Origin: Rhodopseudomonas sp.
GTDB taxonomy: Bacteria; Pseudomonadota; Alphaproteobacteria; Rhizobiales; Xanthobacteraceae
NCBI RefSeq assembly: GCF_013377015.1
Contig: NZ_JACABA010000002.1
Location: forward strand, 310,001-374,000
Direction: 5' to 3'
DNA length: 64,000 bases
Every line of letters starts with the position of its first letter. The stretch's first letter is position 1. A program made the translations under genes and the position numbers. The notes below the pieces were generated by a model. The model was given only the letters and a program-made list of their open reading frames with translations. It had not been told where the DNA came from and ran no database searches. Below are positions 49,371 through 58,803 of this stretch, piece after piece.

Positions 49371-49619
49371 ATGCCCGCACTCACCGTTAACTTTCTGGTG
49401 CCCGCCTCGGTGGCGACGGCGATCGCGATGGCGCTGGCCTATGCGTTCTGGACCTGGGACAAGTTCACGCTGGTCGAAGCCGCCACCGGCTGGCTGGCGG
49501 GCTTGTGGCTGGCTATCGTGCTTGCTGCCGCCGCCATTGTTTCGATCCTTGCGCTGGCCGAGTGGGCGATCCGCGCCCGCATCCGCCGCCGGCATCCTGT
49601 GTTGCAGACGGAGGGTTAG
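49371..49619 (+). CDS. Small two-helix membrane protein
   Basis: Unrecognised 82-residue protein with two hydrophobic segments (about 8-26 and 41-63) and a basic C terminus ending RARIRRRHPVLQTEG. ATG 49371. It is wedged between the secreted protein gene and lpdA; the stop is directly followed by the lpdA start codon. Coding is supported by hydrophobicity and tight packing only. Confidence 0.6.
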   Translation: MPALTVNFLVPASVATAIAMALAYAFWTWDKFTLVEAATGWLAGLWLAIVLAAAAIVSILALAEWAIRARIRRRHPVLQTEG

Positions 49620-51041
49620 TTGTCCGACACCACATTCGACATCATCATCATCGGCTCCGGCCCCGGCGGCTATGTCGCCGCGATCCGGGCGGCGCAGCTC
49701 GGCCTCAAGACCGCGATCGTCGAAAAATCCTATCTCGGCGGCATTTGTCTCAACTGGGGTTGCATCCCCACCAAGGCGCTGCTGCGTTCGGCCGAGATCT
49801 ATCACTACATGCAACACGCCAAGGACTACGGGCTGTCGGCCGACAATGTAAGCTACGACCCGAAGGCCGTCGTCGCCCGCTCGCGCGGGGTCTCCAAGCG
49901 GCTCAATGACGGCGTCGGCTTCCTGATGAAGAAGAACAAGATTCAGATCATCTGGGGCGCCGCCTCGATCGATGCGCCGGGCAAGGTCACTGTGAGCGCG
50001 TCCAAGACCGAGGCGCCGAAGGGCACGCTCGGCCCCGGGGCCTATCAGGCCAAGCACATCATCGTCGCCACCGGCGCCCGGCCCCGGGTACTACCGGGGC
50101 TTGAGCCCGACAAGAAGTTGGTCTGGACCTATTTCGAGGCGATGGTGCCGGAGAAGATGCCGAAATCGCTGCTGGTGGTTGGCTCCGGCGCGATCGGAAT
50201 CGAATTCGCTTCGTTCTTTCACACCATGGGCGCGGCCGTCACGGTGGTCGAGGTGCTGCCGCAGATCCTGCCGGTCGAGGACGCCGAGATCGCCGGACTG
50301 GCGCGCAAGCGGTTCGAAAAACAGGGCATCAAGATTCTCACCGGCACCAGGGTGACAAGACTCGAGAAGAAGGCCGACAGCGTCGTCGCCACCATCGACG
50401 CCGGCGATGGCAAGCCGCAGACCGTCGAGTTCGACCGCGTGATTTCCGCGGTCGGCGTGGTCGGCAATATCGAAAACCTCGGGCTGGAAAAGCTCGGCAT
50501 CAAGACCGACCGCGGCTGTATCGTGATCGACGGCACCGGCAAGACCAACATCCCCGGCATCTACGCGATCGGCGACGTCGCTGGTCCGCCGATGCTGGCG
50601 CACAAGGCCGAGCATGAGGGGGTGATCTGCGTCGAGGCGATCAAGGGCCTGCATCCGCACCCGATGGACAAGAATCTGATTCCCGGCTGCACCTATTGCA
50701 ATCCGCAGATCGCCTCGGTCGGCTTGACCGAAGCAAAGGCGAAGGAGGGCGGTCGCGAGAGCCGGGTCGGCCGTTTTCCGTTCGCCGGCAACGGAAAGGC
50801 CATCGCGCTCGGCGAGGACCAGGGCCTGGTCAAGGTGATCTTCGACAAGAAAACAGGGCAGCTGCTCGGCGCCCACATGATCGGCGCCGAAGTCACCGAA
50901 CTGATCCAGGGCTATGTGGTGGCGATGAATCTGGAGACCACCGAGGCCGAGCTGATGCACACCGTGTTCCCGCATCCGACGCTGTCGGAGATGATGAAGG
51001 AAGCCGTGCTGGACGCCTACGGCCAAGTGCTGAACGCCTGA
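49620..51041 (+). CDS. lpdA: Dihydrolipoamide dehydrogenase (E3)
   Basis: Re-oxidises the lipoyl groups of the PDH complex with FAD and NAD+. The 473-residue protein has the FAD motif IIIIGSGPGGYVAA, the redox pair Cys43/Cys48 in GGICLNWGCIPTKALLR, the NAD motif LLVVGSGAIGIEFASFF, YAIGDVAG, and the C-terminal catalytic HTVFPHPTLSEM. The start is TTG 49620, directly after the previous stop with GGAGGG upstream. Completes the PDH gene set in the window. Confidence 0.96.
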   Translation: MSDTTFDIIIIGSGPGGYVAAIRAAQLGLKTAIVEKSYLGGICLNWGCIPTKALLRSAEIYHYMQHAKDYGLSADNVSYDPKAVVARSRGVSKRLNDGVGFLMKKNKIQIIWGAASIDAPGKVTVSASKTEAPKGTLGPGAYQAKHIIVATGARPRVLPGLEPDKKLVWTYFEAMVPEKMPKSLLVVGSGAIGIEFASFFHTMGAAVTVVEVLPQILPVEDAEIAGLARKRFEKQGIKILTGTRVTRLEKKADSVVATIDAGDGKPQTVEFDRVISAVGVVGNIENLGLEKLGIKTDRGCIVIDGTGKTNIPGIYAIGDVAGPPMLAHKAEHEGVICVEAIKGLHPHPMDKNLIPGCTYCNPQIASVGLTEAKAKEGGRESRVGRFPFAGNGKAIALGEDQGLVKVIFDKKTGQLLGAHMIGAEVTELIQGYVVAMNLETTEAELMHTVFPHPTLSEMMKEAVLDAYGQVLNA

Positions 51042-51146
51042 CGTTGCCGGGGCGGAAGCCGAGCGCGCAAATGTTGGGGACAGCACGGAGCCGCGGCGCG
51101 GCGTTCCTGCCGCTGCTGCTATCATGCGGGTCGAAAGCGAGGTCCG

Positions 51147-51746
51147 ATGGAAGCTGAAGATGCCGCCGACATGATGGATCAGGAACGCACCGACGATCGC
51201 TTCAAGCAATGGGCGGCGATCGGAATTGGCGTCCTGGCGATGCTGTTGGCGATCACCGGTCTGGGCGGCGCCAATGCCGGCAAGGAAGCCACCAACAACA
51301 ACATCTATGCGGCGAACTTCTATTCGTTCTATCAGGCCAAATACATCCGCCAGACCAATTACAATATCGCCGCCGATGCCATCGATCTGGCTTTTGCGCA
51401 GACCCCGGGCCTCAGCGAGCAGATCAAGACCGAGCTGAAAGCCAAGGCCGAGGACTATCGCAAGACCGCGGCGCGCTACGAGTCGGAGCCTGAGAACAAC
51501 GAGGGCAAGAAGGAATTGTTGAGACAGGCCAAGGAATTCGAGCAGAAGCGGGACCGTGCGCTGAAGCAGGACCCGTATTTCGACTACGCCGAAGCGCTGC
51601 TGCAAATCGGGATCGTGCTGATTTCGGTGTCGATTGTGTCGTCGTTTCGCTTGCTGGCAATGTGCGGCGGCGGACTCGGTATGGTCGGCACGCTGCTGAT
51701 GTTGAACGGCTACACGCTGGCGGTCGACATTCCCTGGCTTGGCTGA
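51147..51746 (+). CDS. DUF4337-like membrane protein
   Basis: A 199-residue protein with one N-terminal helix (about 22-42, AAIGIGVLAMLLAITGLGGANA), a long alpha-helical soluble segment (NNNIYAANFYSFYQAKYIRQT, charged repeats about 90-150) and two C-terminal helices (about 150-195). The pattern matches the uncharacterised DUF4337 family; no function is known. ATG 51147. Preceded by lpdA with 105 bp spacing and followed by a 208-bp spacer with only weak hairpins such as GCAAC with GTTGC around 51831. Confidence 0.8.
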   Translation: MEAEDAADMMDQERTDDRFKQWAAIGIGVLAMLLAITGLGGANAGKEATNNNIYAANFYSFYQAKYIRQTNYNIAADAIDLAFAQTPGLSEQIKTELKAKAEDYRKTAARYESEPENNEGKKELLRQAKEFEQKRDRALKQDPYFDYAEALLQIGIVLISVSIVSSFRLLAMCGGGLGMVGTLLMLNGYTLAVDIPWLG

Positions 51747-51954
51747 AGCTGTTTCGGGCATTCGGCGATAGGCGGTCTGCCCGTTGCGCCACGCTGATCA
51801 GCGCCGCTGTAGGATGGTTGCCTTGCAGCAACGAATGTTGCGTCGTTGCAACACTTCCGGAACATTTAACCGTTCCCGCAGCTGACCCTTGCCCGCGCCG
51901 CTTTTTAGCCACACCGCTCACTGAAATCATTACCGCTCAGTAAGGTGGGTCACA

Positions 51955-52566
51955 ATGACTGCCAAGATCCTGGAAGATCCTCGGATTTTCCTATCTTCGG
52001 GGTCCTGTGACCGGGGAAACGCAATTTCGATGGACGCCACGATCAGCCTCAAGGTGAGACTGCCCAACCGCCGCCCGGGGCGTGCGCCGCTTCGGCCGAA
52101 CTTGGATTCGTTGGGACTGAGCTGCGACGTGCACTACGACGGCTTGGTAGGCATCGGCTCCGCCGGCGGACGGCAGCACCTGGGCATCGCGGTCGAGCTC
52201 GCCGCAGAAATCTTCAAAAAAACACCCTGTGTCCCGGTTTTGAAACCGCGCGGCCGTGATGTCGCCAAAGACCTGATCGAAACTCCCCGAATACCATTTC
52301 TGAAGATCACAGATCGCCTGACGAGCCGGAAATGGAATCCGCATCAGGATGGCGACATCATCGGGATCGACGTCGTGGCCGGCACACCTAACGCAAATTT
52401 GACCGACGTCGAACTGGCCGAGCGCAAGACCAAATCGAAGCCGCGCGCGACCGATCGTACGTCGGGAATGCCTTGGAAATACGCCCAGCAGGTCGGACCG
52501 GCGGTCGACGCCGCCATGACCCGTTCGGGTGGCGCCCACGAGAAACAGTGTGATGCGGATATTTGA
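51955..52566 (+). CDS. Doubtful ORF of 203 codons
   Basis: Not recognised and possibly not a gene. In favour: a Shine-Dalgarno-like AAGGTGG 8 nt before ATG 51955 and moderate GC3. Against: no family signature, an erratic composition, and a 311-codon frame on the opposite strand over the same region. If false, the space from 51747 to 52552 is an 806-bp gap, possibly with a decayed gene. Its end overlaps the start of the Sel1 gene by 14 nt. Confidence 0.35.
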   Translation: MTAKILEDPRIFLSSGSCDRGNAISMDATISLKVRLPNRRPGRAPLRPNLDSLGLSCDVHYDGLVGIGSAGGRQHLGIAVELAAEIFKKTPCVPVLKPRGRDVAKDLIETPRIPFLKITDRLTSRKWNPHQDGDIIGIDVVAGTPNANLTDVELAERKTKSKPRATDRTSGMPWKYAQQVGPAVDAAMTRSGGAHEKQCDADI

Positions 52567-53374
52567 GCGTAGCCTTTTCGTTGCGTTGCTTCTGGGCGTT
52601 ATGTCGACGTCCGCTCCTTCGCTTGCCTTTGAGGGCACTCCGGTTGCACCGGAGACGACCGCGATCCCGGTGGCATCGGCGCAGCCCGGCACCGCGTCCG
52701 CGCTGAAGAAGGCGATCCCTTCGACCACGACGGCGACCTCTCTTACCGCACTGCAATACGCGGCCGAAGGCGGCCATCCGGTGGCGCAGTGGCGACTGGG
52801 CCGGATGTATGCCGACGGCAATGGCGTCACCCAGGACGATTTGCGTGCTTTTGAGTATTTCAGCCGGATCGCCAATGCCCACGCCGAGGACAGCCCGTCG
52901 GCGCCGCAGGCGGCGATCGTCGCCAACGCCTTCGTGGCACTCGGCCGCTATTACCTCGAAGGCATCCCGAATTCAAAGATCAAGGCCGACACCGAGCGGG
53001 CACGGGAAATGTTCTCCTATGCCGCGTCGTATTTCGGCAATGCCGACGCGCAGTACGATCTGGCGCGGCTGTACCTCAGCGGCGTCGGCACGCCGCGGGA
53101 TTCCCGCTACGGCGCGCGCTGGCTCGGCCTCGCCGCGCAAAAGGGTCAGCATCAGGCGCAGGCGATGCTCGGCCAGATGCTGTTCAACGGCGACCAGTTG
53201 CCGAAACAGTCGGCGCGCGGGCTGATGTGGCTAACGCTGGCACGCGACAGCGCCACGCCGGATGAGACCTGGATCAAGGACAGCTACAACAAGGCGATCG
53301 CCAAGGCCTCCGAGGACGACCGCGCGATGGCGCTGCAGATGCTTGAGCACTGGGTTCAGGGCCGCAGGGACTGA
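52553..53374 (+). CDS. exoR: ExoR-like periplasmic Sel1-repeat protein
   Basis: The 273-residue protein has a signal peptide (1-26, cleavage near SLAFEG) and Sel1/TPR-like repeats: LQYAAEGGHPVAQWRLGRMYADGNGVTQDDLRAFEYF, ALGRYYLEGIP, MFSYAASYFGNADAQYDLARLYLSGVG, LAAQKGQHQAQAMLGQMLF. Repeat order and spacing resemble Sinorhizobium ExoR, the periplasmic inhibitor of the ExoS-ChvI system. The two-component genes are not in this window, so the regulatory role is inferred. ATG 52553 (GTG 52550 possible). Confidence 0.85.
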   Translation: MRIFERSLFVALLLGVMSTSAPSLAFEGTPVAPETTAIPVASAQPGTASALKKAIPSTTTATSLTALQYAAEGGHPVAQWRLGRMYADGNGVTQDDLRAFEYFSRIANAHAEDSPSAPQAAIVANAFVALGRYYLEGIPNSKIKADTERAREMFSYAASYFGNADAQYDLARLYLSGVGTPRDSRYGARWLGLAAQKGQHQAQAMLGQMLFNGDQLPKQSARGLMWLTLARDSATPDETWIKDSYNKAIAKASEDDRAMALQMLEHWVQGRRD

Positions 53375-53382
53375 GAACCACC

Positions 53383-53397
53383 GCGACGTGGCGTCGC
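53383..53397. terminator. Hairpin between exoR-like gene and xthA
   Basis: GCGACG (53383-53388), TGG loop, CGTCGC (53392-53397) in the 38-bp gap between convergent genes. Usable in both directions; no T-run. Confidence 0.45.
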
Positions 53398-53412
53398 AGG
53401 CTGGGTCGCGCC

Positions 53413-54204
53413 TTATGCAGCCGCCAGATCGAGGTCGATCCAGATCGGGACGTGGTCGGACGGCTTCTCCCACGACCGGACATGCTTATCGATCCCGACA
53501 CCCGTCAGCCGATCCACAGCCTGCGGCGATAGCAGCAGGTGGTCGATCCGCAGCCCGTGATTCTTCTGCCAGGCACCGGCCTGGTAGTCCCAGAAGGTAT
53601 ATTGCCCCGGCGCGTCGGTCACTGCGCGCAGCGCGTCGGTAAGACCGAGCCCGAGCAGGGCCTGAAAACTCTCGCGGGTCTGCGGCTTGAACAGCGCGTC
53701 GTTGACCCAGGCGGCGGGATTGTGGACGTCGCCGGCCGCCGGGATGACGTTGAAGTCGCCCGCCAGGATCAACGGCTCCTCGGTCTTCAGACGCTCCTTC
53801 GAATATTCAAGAAGCCGCGACATCCATTTGAGCTTGTACGGATATTTTTCCGTCTCGACCGGATTGCCGTTGGGCAGATAGAGGCAGGCGACGCGGACCA
53901 CGCCGCGCTGCAGCGACACCACACCTTCGAGGAACCTGGCATGGGCGTCGTCATCGTCGCCGGCCAGTCGCGGCGTGGCTTCCTCGAGCGGATACTTCGA
54001 CAGCAGCGCCACGCCGTTGAAAGTCTTCTGGCCGTGGGTGACGACGTTGTAGCCCAGCGCTTCGATGGCTTCGCGCGGAAACGCCTCGTCGACGCATTTG
54101 ATCTCCTGCAGGCAGACCACGTCCGGCGCGCAATCATGCAGCCAGGTCAGCAAATGATCGAGCCGCTGCCGGACTGAATTGACATTCCAGGTTGCAATCC
54201 GCAT
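53413..54204 (-). CDS. xthA: Exodeoxyribonuclease III (AP endonuclease)
   Basis: DNA-repair nuclease that cuts at abasic sites. The 263-residue EEP-fold protein has MRIATWNVNSVRQR, VCLQEIKC with the metal-binding Glu, GDFNVIP, LRIDHLLLS and the catalytic His in SDHVPIWID. ATG 54204 is the conserved start. No LexA-type site is seen upstream. A spacer of 146 bp lies between it and the RND pair, whose direction is opposite. Confidence 0.96.
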   Translation of the reverse strand: MRIATWNVNSVRQRLDHLLTWLHDCAPDVVCLQEIKCVDEAFPREAIEALGYNVVTHGQKTFNGVALLSKYPLEEATPRLAGDDDDAHARFLEGVVSLQRGVVRVACLYLPNGNPVETEKYPYKLKWMSRLLEYSKERLKTEEPLILAGDFNVIPAAGDVHNPAAWVNDALFKPQTRESFQALLGLGLTDALRAVTDAPGQYTFWDYQAGAWQKNHGLRIDHLLLSPQAVDRLTGVGIDKHVRSWEKPSDHVPIWIDLDLAAA

Positions 54205-54350
54205 GGCGTTCCCTGCTTACGCAAATTTCATGTTGCTGGCATACCATGACCAGCGCGGCTGTGATAAATCATTGCAATAGGGCGCAGAAGTCGTCCAGGG
54301 GGCAAGCAAGCGGTCAGTCCGGTCAACCGGACCGGTCGTCGTGAGATGGC

Positions 54351-55481
54351 ATGAAAAAGCACAATACGATCATTCTGGCCGGTCTCATCGGCGCCGTCCT
54401 TGTGGCAGGTTTCATGACGCGGTCGTCATGGAGCGGCAAGGAAACCGACGCCAAGGGACCGCAGCGGGCGCGGGTGGTTTCAGTCGACCTTGCCAAGGCC
54501 GAGCGCAAGCCGGTGGCGGTCGATGTCGATTCGATCGGCACGGTCACGCCGATCTCCAGCGTCGCGCTGAAGTCGCGGATCGAAACCACCATCGTCGGTG
54601 TGCATTTTCAGGATGGCGCCAAGGTCAAGGAGGGCGACCTGCTGTTCACGCTCGACTCCCGCCAGATCGAGGCCCAGCTCGAACAGGCCGAGGGCAATCT
54701 CGTCCGCGACCGCGCCCAGCTCGCCGGCGCTGAACGCGACCTCAAGCGTTACGGCGAATTGATCGGCAAGGGCGCCACCACCCAGGTCAACCTCGACAAC
54801 GCCAAGACCCAGGCCGACATTCTGACCGGCACTATCAAGGCGGACGAATCCGCATTGGAAAATCTCAAGGTGCAGAAGAGTTACACCACCATCCGCGCGC
54901 CGTTCGCCGGACGGATCAGCGCGGCGAATGTGAAGGTCGGAAATTTCGTCCGACCGGCCGATACCGCGCCGATGGCGACCATCAATCAGATGGCCCCGGT
55001 CTACGTCTCTTTCGCGGTGCCGCAGCGGGTGTTGGCCGATTTGCGTGACGCGATTGCGGCCGACACCACCCAGGTGATTGCGACCATCCCCGGCAATGAC
55101 CGGTCGGAGCAGGGCAAGGTGGCGATGGTCGAGAATTCGGTGGATTCAACCACCGGCATGGTCACCGTCCGCGGTATCATGGATAATACTAGCGAGACGC
55201 TGTGGCCGGGAATCTTGGTTGCGACCAAGCTGATCGTCCGCACCGAATCGTCCGTCGTGGTGCCCACGGTCGCGGTTCAGCGCAGCCAGACCGGCAACTT
55301 CGTATTCGTGGTCAAGGATGGCGCCGCTCGGGTGCAGCCGGTCAAGGTCGACCGCACCTTCAACGGCCAGTCGGTGATCGCCGAAGGGCTTTCCGGCGGC
55401 GAGGACGTCGTGGTGGACGGCCAATTGTTGCTATCGAACGGAACCAAGGTCGAGCAGCGCGCGCGCAAGGCCGGGGCCTGA
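54351..55481 (+). CDS. RND efflux periplasmic adaptor (membrane fusion protein)
   Basis: HlyD/MFP-family adaptor of 376 residues: N-terminal signal/anchor helix (about 5-22), a biotinyl-lipoyl-like hybrid (VALKSRIETTIVGVHFQDGAKVKEGDLLF), coiled-coil helical hairpin (about 98-170), and beta-barrel domains (IRAPFAGRISAANVKVGNFV). ATG 54351. It shares an operon with the RND pump, 3 nt apart. No outer-membrane TolC-type gene or linked regulator is adjacent except the XRE gene 3 kb on. Substrate unknown. Confidence 0.94.
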   Translation: MKKHNTIILAGLIGAVLVAGFMTRSSWSGKETDAKGPQRARVVSVDLAKAERKPVAVDVDSIGTVTPISSVALKSRIETTIVGVHFQDGAKVKEGDLLFTLDSRQIEAQLEQAEGNLVRDRAQLAGAERDLKRYGELIGKGATTQVNLDNAKTQADILTGTIKADESALENLKVQKSYTTIRAPFAGRISAANVKVGNFVRPADTAPMATINQMAPVYVSFAVPQRVLADLRDAIAADTTQVIATIPGNDRSEQGKVAMVENSVDSTTGMVTVRGIMDNTSETLWPGILVATKLIVRTESSVVVPTVAVQRSQTGNFVFVVKDGAARVQPVKVDRTFNGQSVIAEGLSGGEDVVVDGQLLLSNGTKVEQRARKAGA

Positions 55482-55484
55482 GCG

Positions 55485-58400
55485 ATGACGCTTTCCGAGC
55501 TCTGCATTCGCCGCCCGGTGATGACGACGCTGATCACGGCGTCGATTATCGCCTTCGGTATTTTCGGGTTCCGGCTGCTGCCGGTGTCCGCGCTCCCCAA
55601 GGTTGATTTTCCGACCATCGCGGTGACGGCCACATTGCCCGGGGCCAGTCCCGATACCATGGCGGCGTCGGTCGCCGGCATCATTGAGCGGCAGCTCTCG
55701 ACCATCTCGGGGATCTCCTCGATGTCGTCGAGCTCGTCGCAGGGCACCAGCGTCATCACCATCCAGTTCGACCTCAACCGCAACATCGATGCTGCCGCGC
55801 TCGACGTGCAGACCGCGCTGACCATCGCGCAGCGACGGTTGCCGATCGAGATGACGACGCCGCCGAGTTTCCGCAAAGTGAATCCGGCGGATTTCCCGGT
55901 GTTGTTCGTGTCGCTGAGTTCGGCGACGTTGGCACTGTCGGCCGTCAACGAATATGGCGACATCACCATCGGGCAAGCGCTGTCGCAGATTCCCGGGGTG
56001 GCGCAGGTGTCGATTTTCGGCGCGCAGAAATTCGCGATCCGGGTGCAGGCCGATCCGGAGGCCGCCGCCGCGCGCGGATTGTCGCTGGAGGACATCCGCA
56101 CCGCTGTGGCGCGCGCCAATTCCTCGACCCCGGTCGGCACGCTGAACGGCCCGAAGCAGGACATCTCGCTGCAGGCCTCCGGTCAGATGATCAACGCCTC
56201 GGACTACCGCCACATCGTGGTGGCCTGGCGCAACGGCTCGCCGGTCAAGCTGGACGAGGTCGCCAGGATCTATGACAGCGTCGAGAACGACAAGATCGCG
56301 ACCTGGCTGAACGACACCCGCGCCGTGGTGCTGGCGATCCAGAAACAGCCGGACGCCAACACGGTGGCGGTGGTCGACGGCGTTCGCGCCAAACTGCCGG
56401 CGCTGCGGGCACAGATCCCGCCCTCGGTCAGCATGGACGTGATGATGGACCGCTCGGTTTCGGTGCGCCAGGCCGTCGCCGACGTCGAGGAAACCCTGCT
56501 GATCGCCGTGGTGCTGGTGATCCTGGTGATCTTCCTGTTCCTGCGCTCGGCTTCCGCCACCTTCATTCCGGCGCTGGCGGTGCCGATCTCGCTGTTCGGC
56601 ACCTGTGCCGTGATGTACATGCTGGATTTCTCGATCAACAACATGACGCTGCTGGCGCTGACGCTGTCGGTCGGCTTCGTGGTCGACGACGCCATCGTGA
56701 TGCTGGAAAACATCGTCCGTCACATCGAGCACGGCATGCGACCGTTCGATGCGGCGCTGAAGGGCGCCCGCGAGATCGGCTTCACCATTATTTCGATCAC
56801 CTTCTCGCTGATCGCGGTGTTTATCCCGGTGCTGCTGATGGGCGGCATCGTCGGCCGGGTGTTCCGTGAATTCGCCGTCACCATCGCGGTCGCCATCGTG
56901 GTGTCGGGCTTCGTTTCGTTGACGCTGACGCCGATGCTGTGCGCCCGAGTTTTGAAGGCGCACGATCCCGGCAAGAAGGAAAACATTGTGCTGCGGCTGT
57001 TCGAACAGATGTTCAACGGCTGGCTGCGCGGTTACGAGTGGGCGCTCGATCACGTGCTGGCGCACAAATTCCTGATGCTGCTGGTGACCTTCGCGACGCT
57101 GGGCGGCACCATCTATCTCTACACCGTGGTGCCGAAGGGATTCTTCCCGCAGGAGGACACCGGCTTTCTCACTGGTGTCACCGAGGCCGCCACCGACACC
57201 TCGTTCGAAGCCATGAAGGTGCGGCAGCAGGCGCTGACCCAAATCCTGAAGACCGATCCCGCGGTCGATTACATCAACAGCACGGTCGGCTCCGGCGGTC
57301 CCAATCCCACCGCCAATTACGGTCGGCTGTTCATCGCGCTGAAGCCGGCGAACGAGCGCGAGCCGGCTGCTGTGGTGATGGCGCGGCTGCGGCAGAAGGC
57401 AACAGCGGTGCCGGGCCTGCAGGCGTTCTTCCAGAGCATCCAGAATCTCAACATCGGCGGCCGGCCGTCGAAGAGTCAGTACCAATACGTGCTGCAGTCG
57501 GGCGATACCGAGGCGCTGTATCGCCTCGCGCCGGAGATGCGCGACAGAATTGCAAAAGTTCCCGGGCTGTTGGACGTCACCACCGATCTCTACATCAAGA
57601 ATCCGCAGATGACGGTCGAGATCGACCGCGAGAAGGCCGCGGTCTATGGGATCACCGTCGATCAGGTCCGTAACCAGCTCTACAACGCCTACGGCTCGCG
57701 ACAGATCGGCACCATCTACATGCCGTCGAACGACTACCAGATCATCCTGGAGGCCCAGCCGCAGTTTCGCGTCGATCCGTCGGATATCTCCAAGCTCTAC
57801 ATGAAGACCGCCGCCAACCAGACCATCCCGATGGACGCGGTGGCGAAGCTGGTGCCGACGGTCGGCCCGCTGCAAATCAACCACCAGGGCCAGCAGCCGG
57901 CGGTGACGATCTCCTTCAACCTGGCGCCCGGCAACTCGCTAGGCTACGCGGTCGACCAGATCACCGCGATCGAGCAGGCTTCGAACTTGCCGGCGACGAT
58001 CGCCACCGGATTCTCCGGGACGGCCCAGGTGTTCCAGGATTCGCTGCGCGGGCAGGGCGTGTTGATTCTCGCCGCGGTGTTCGCCGCCTTCGTGATCCTC
58101 GGTATTCTCTACGAGAGCTTCATCCATCCGATCACCATCATTTCCGGGCTGCCCTCGGCCGGCATCGGCGCGATCCTGACCTTGATGCTGTTCAACATGG
58201 AACTGTCGGTGATCGCGATGATCGGCATCGTGATGCTGGTCGGCATCGTCAAGAAGAACGCCATCATGATGGTGGACTTCGCGCTGGAGCGGCGCCGCGT
58301 TGGGCTCTCTGCCGAGCACGCGATCCGCGAGGCGGCTTTGCTGCGGTTCAGGCCGATCATGATGACCACCTTCGCGGCGATCTTCGGCACGCTGCCGATC

Positions 58401-58613
58401 GCGCTCGGCGCCGGCGCCGGTGCTGAACTGCGCCAGCCGCTCGGCGTCGCGGTGGTCGGCGGATTGTGCGTCTCGCAGCTGCTGACGCTGTTCATCACGC
58501 CAGTGATCTACATCTATCTCGACAAGATCGACCGCCGGCTGAAGCGACGGCTGGAGCCGCAGCTCGACGTGATAGACGATCTCGACCGGCCGCGTGCGGC
58601 GGCGGCGGCGTAG
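55485..58613 (+). CDS. RND-family multidrug/solute efflux pump, inner-membrane subunit
   Basis: The 1042-residue transporter has 12 membrane helices and two large periplasmic loops. The proton-relay Asp pair is present in VGFVVDDAIVMLENIVRH in helix 4. Family blocks: RRPVMTTLITASIIAFGIFGFRLLPVSALPKVDFPTI near the N terminus, GFFPQEDTG and the late LRFRPIMMTTFAAIFGTLPIALGAGAGAELRQPLG. The MdtB/MdtC-like multidrug HAE1 class is the closest in style. Start ATG 55485, close to the adaptor. Confidence 0.95.
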   Translation: MTLSELCIRRPVMTTLITASIIAFGIFGFRLLPVSALPKVDFPTIAVTATLPGASPDTMAASVAGIIERQLSTISGISSMSSSSSQGTSVITIQFDLNRNIDAAALDVQTALTIAQRRLPIEMTTPPSFRKVNPADFPVLFVSLSSATLALSAVNEYGDITIGQALSQIPGVAQVSIFGAQKFAIRVQADPEAAAARGLSLEDIRTAVARANSSTPVGTLNGPKQDISLQASGQMINASDYRHIVVAWRNGSPVKLDEVARIYDSVENDKIATWLNDTRAVVLAIQKQPDANTVAVVDGVRAKLPALRAQIPPSVSMDVMMDRSVSVRQAVADVEETLLIAVVLVILVIFLFLRSASATFIPALAVPISLFGTCAVMYMLDFSINNMTLLALTLSVGFVVDDAIVMLENIVRHIEHGMRPFDAALKGAREIGFTIISITFSLIAVFIPVLLMGGIVGRVFREFAVTIAVAIVVSGFVSLTLTPMLCARVLKAHDPGKKENIVLRLFEQMFNGWLRGYEWALDHVLAHKFLMLLVTFATLGGTIYLYTVVPKGFFPQEDTGFLTGVTEAATDTSFEAMKVRQQALTQILKTDPAVDYINSTVGSGGPNPTANYGRLFIALKPANEREPAAVVMARLRQKATAVPGLQAFFQSIQNLNIGGRPSKSQYQYVLQSGDTEALYRLAPEMRDRIAKVPGLLDVTTDLYIKNPQMTVEIDREKAAVYGITVDQVRNQLYNAYGSRQIGTIYMPSNDYQIILEAQPQFRVDPSDISKLYMKTAANQTIPMDAVAKLVPTVGPLQINHQGQQPAVTISFNLAPGNSLGYAVDQITAIEQASNLPATIATGFSGTAQVFQDSLRGQGVLILAAVFAAFVILGILYESFIHPITIISGLPSAGIGAILTLMLFNMELSVIAMIGIVMLVGIVKKNAIMMVDFALERRRVGLSAEHAIREAALLRFRPIMMTTFAAIFGTLPIALGAGAGAELRQPLGVAVVGGLCVSQLLTLFITPVIYIYLDKIDRRLKRRLEPQLDVIDDLDRPRAAAAA

Positions 58614-58803
58614 GGGCGTTCCATCCCCGCCGTGACGCACCGTCATACGCGCTCGCCGTTTCGATCGGCCAGCAAAATTGCTGCTCGCCGTTCGACGATG
58701 GAAAAATTGGGCCGGTCGACTCTCCCTGTGAATACTGGAGCCACCCGAAGAGGCGGCATCGCCACTCTTCGAGACGCAATAGTCCTGTCTGCGGAGCGTT
58801 GGA

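Noticed and set aside
51991-52926. 311-codon minus-strand frame
   Set aside because: Its 5' third is antisense to the well-supported ExoR-like gene, and the rest shows no family signature; kept only as part of the doubtful-region finding.
55431-57884. 817-codon frame antisense to the RND pump gene
   Set aside because: His/Arg/Asp-rich antisense shadow; the plus strand encodes an unmistakable RND transporter.
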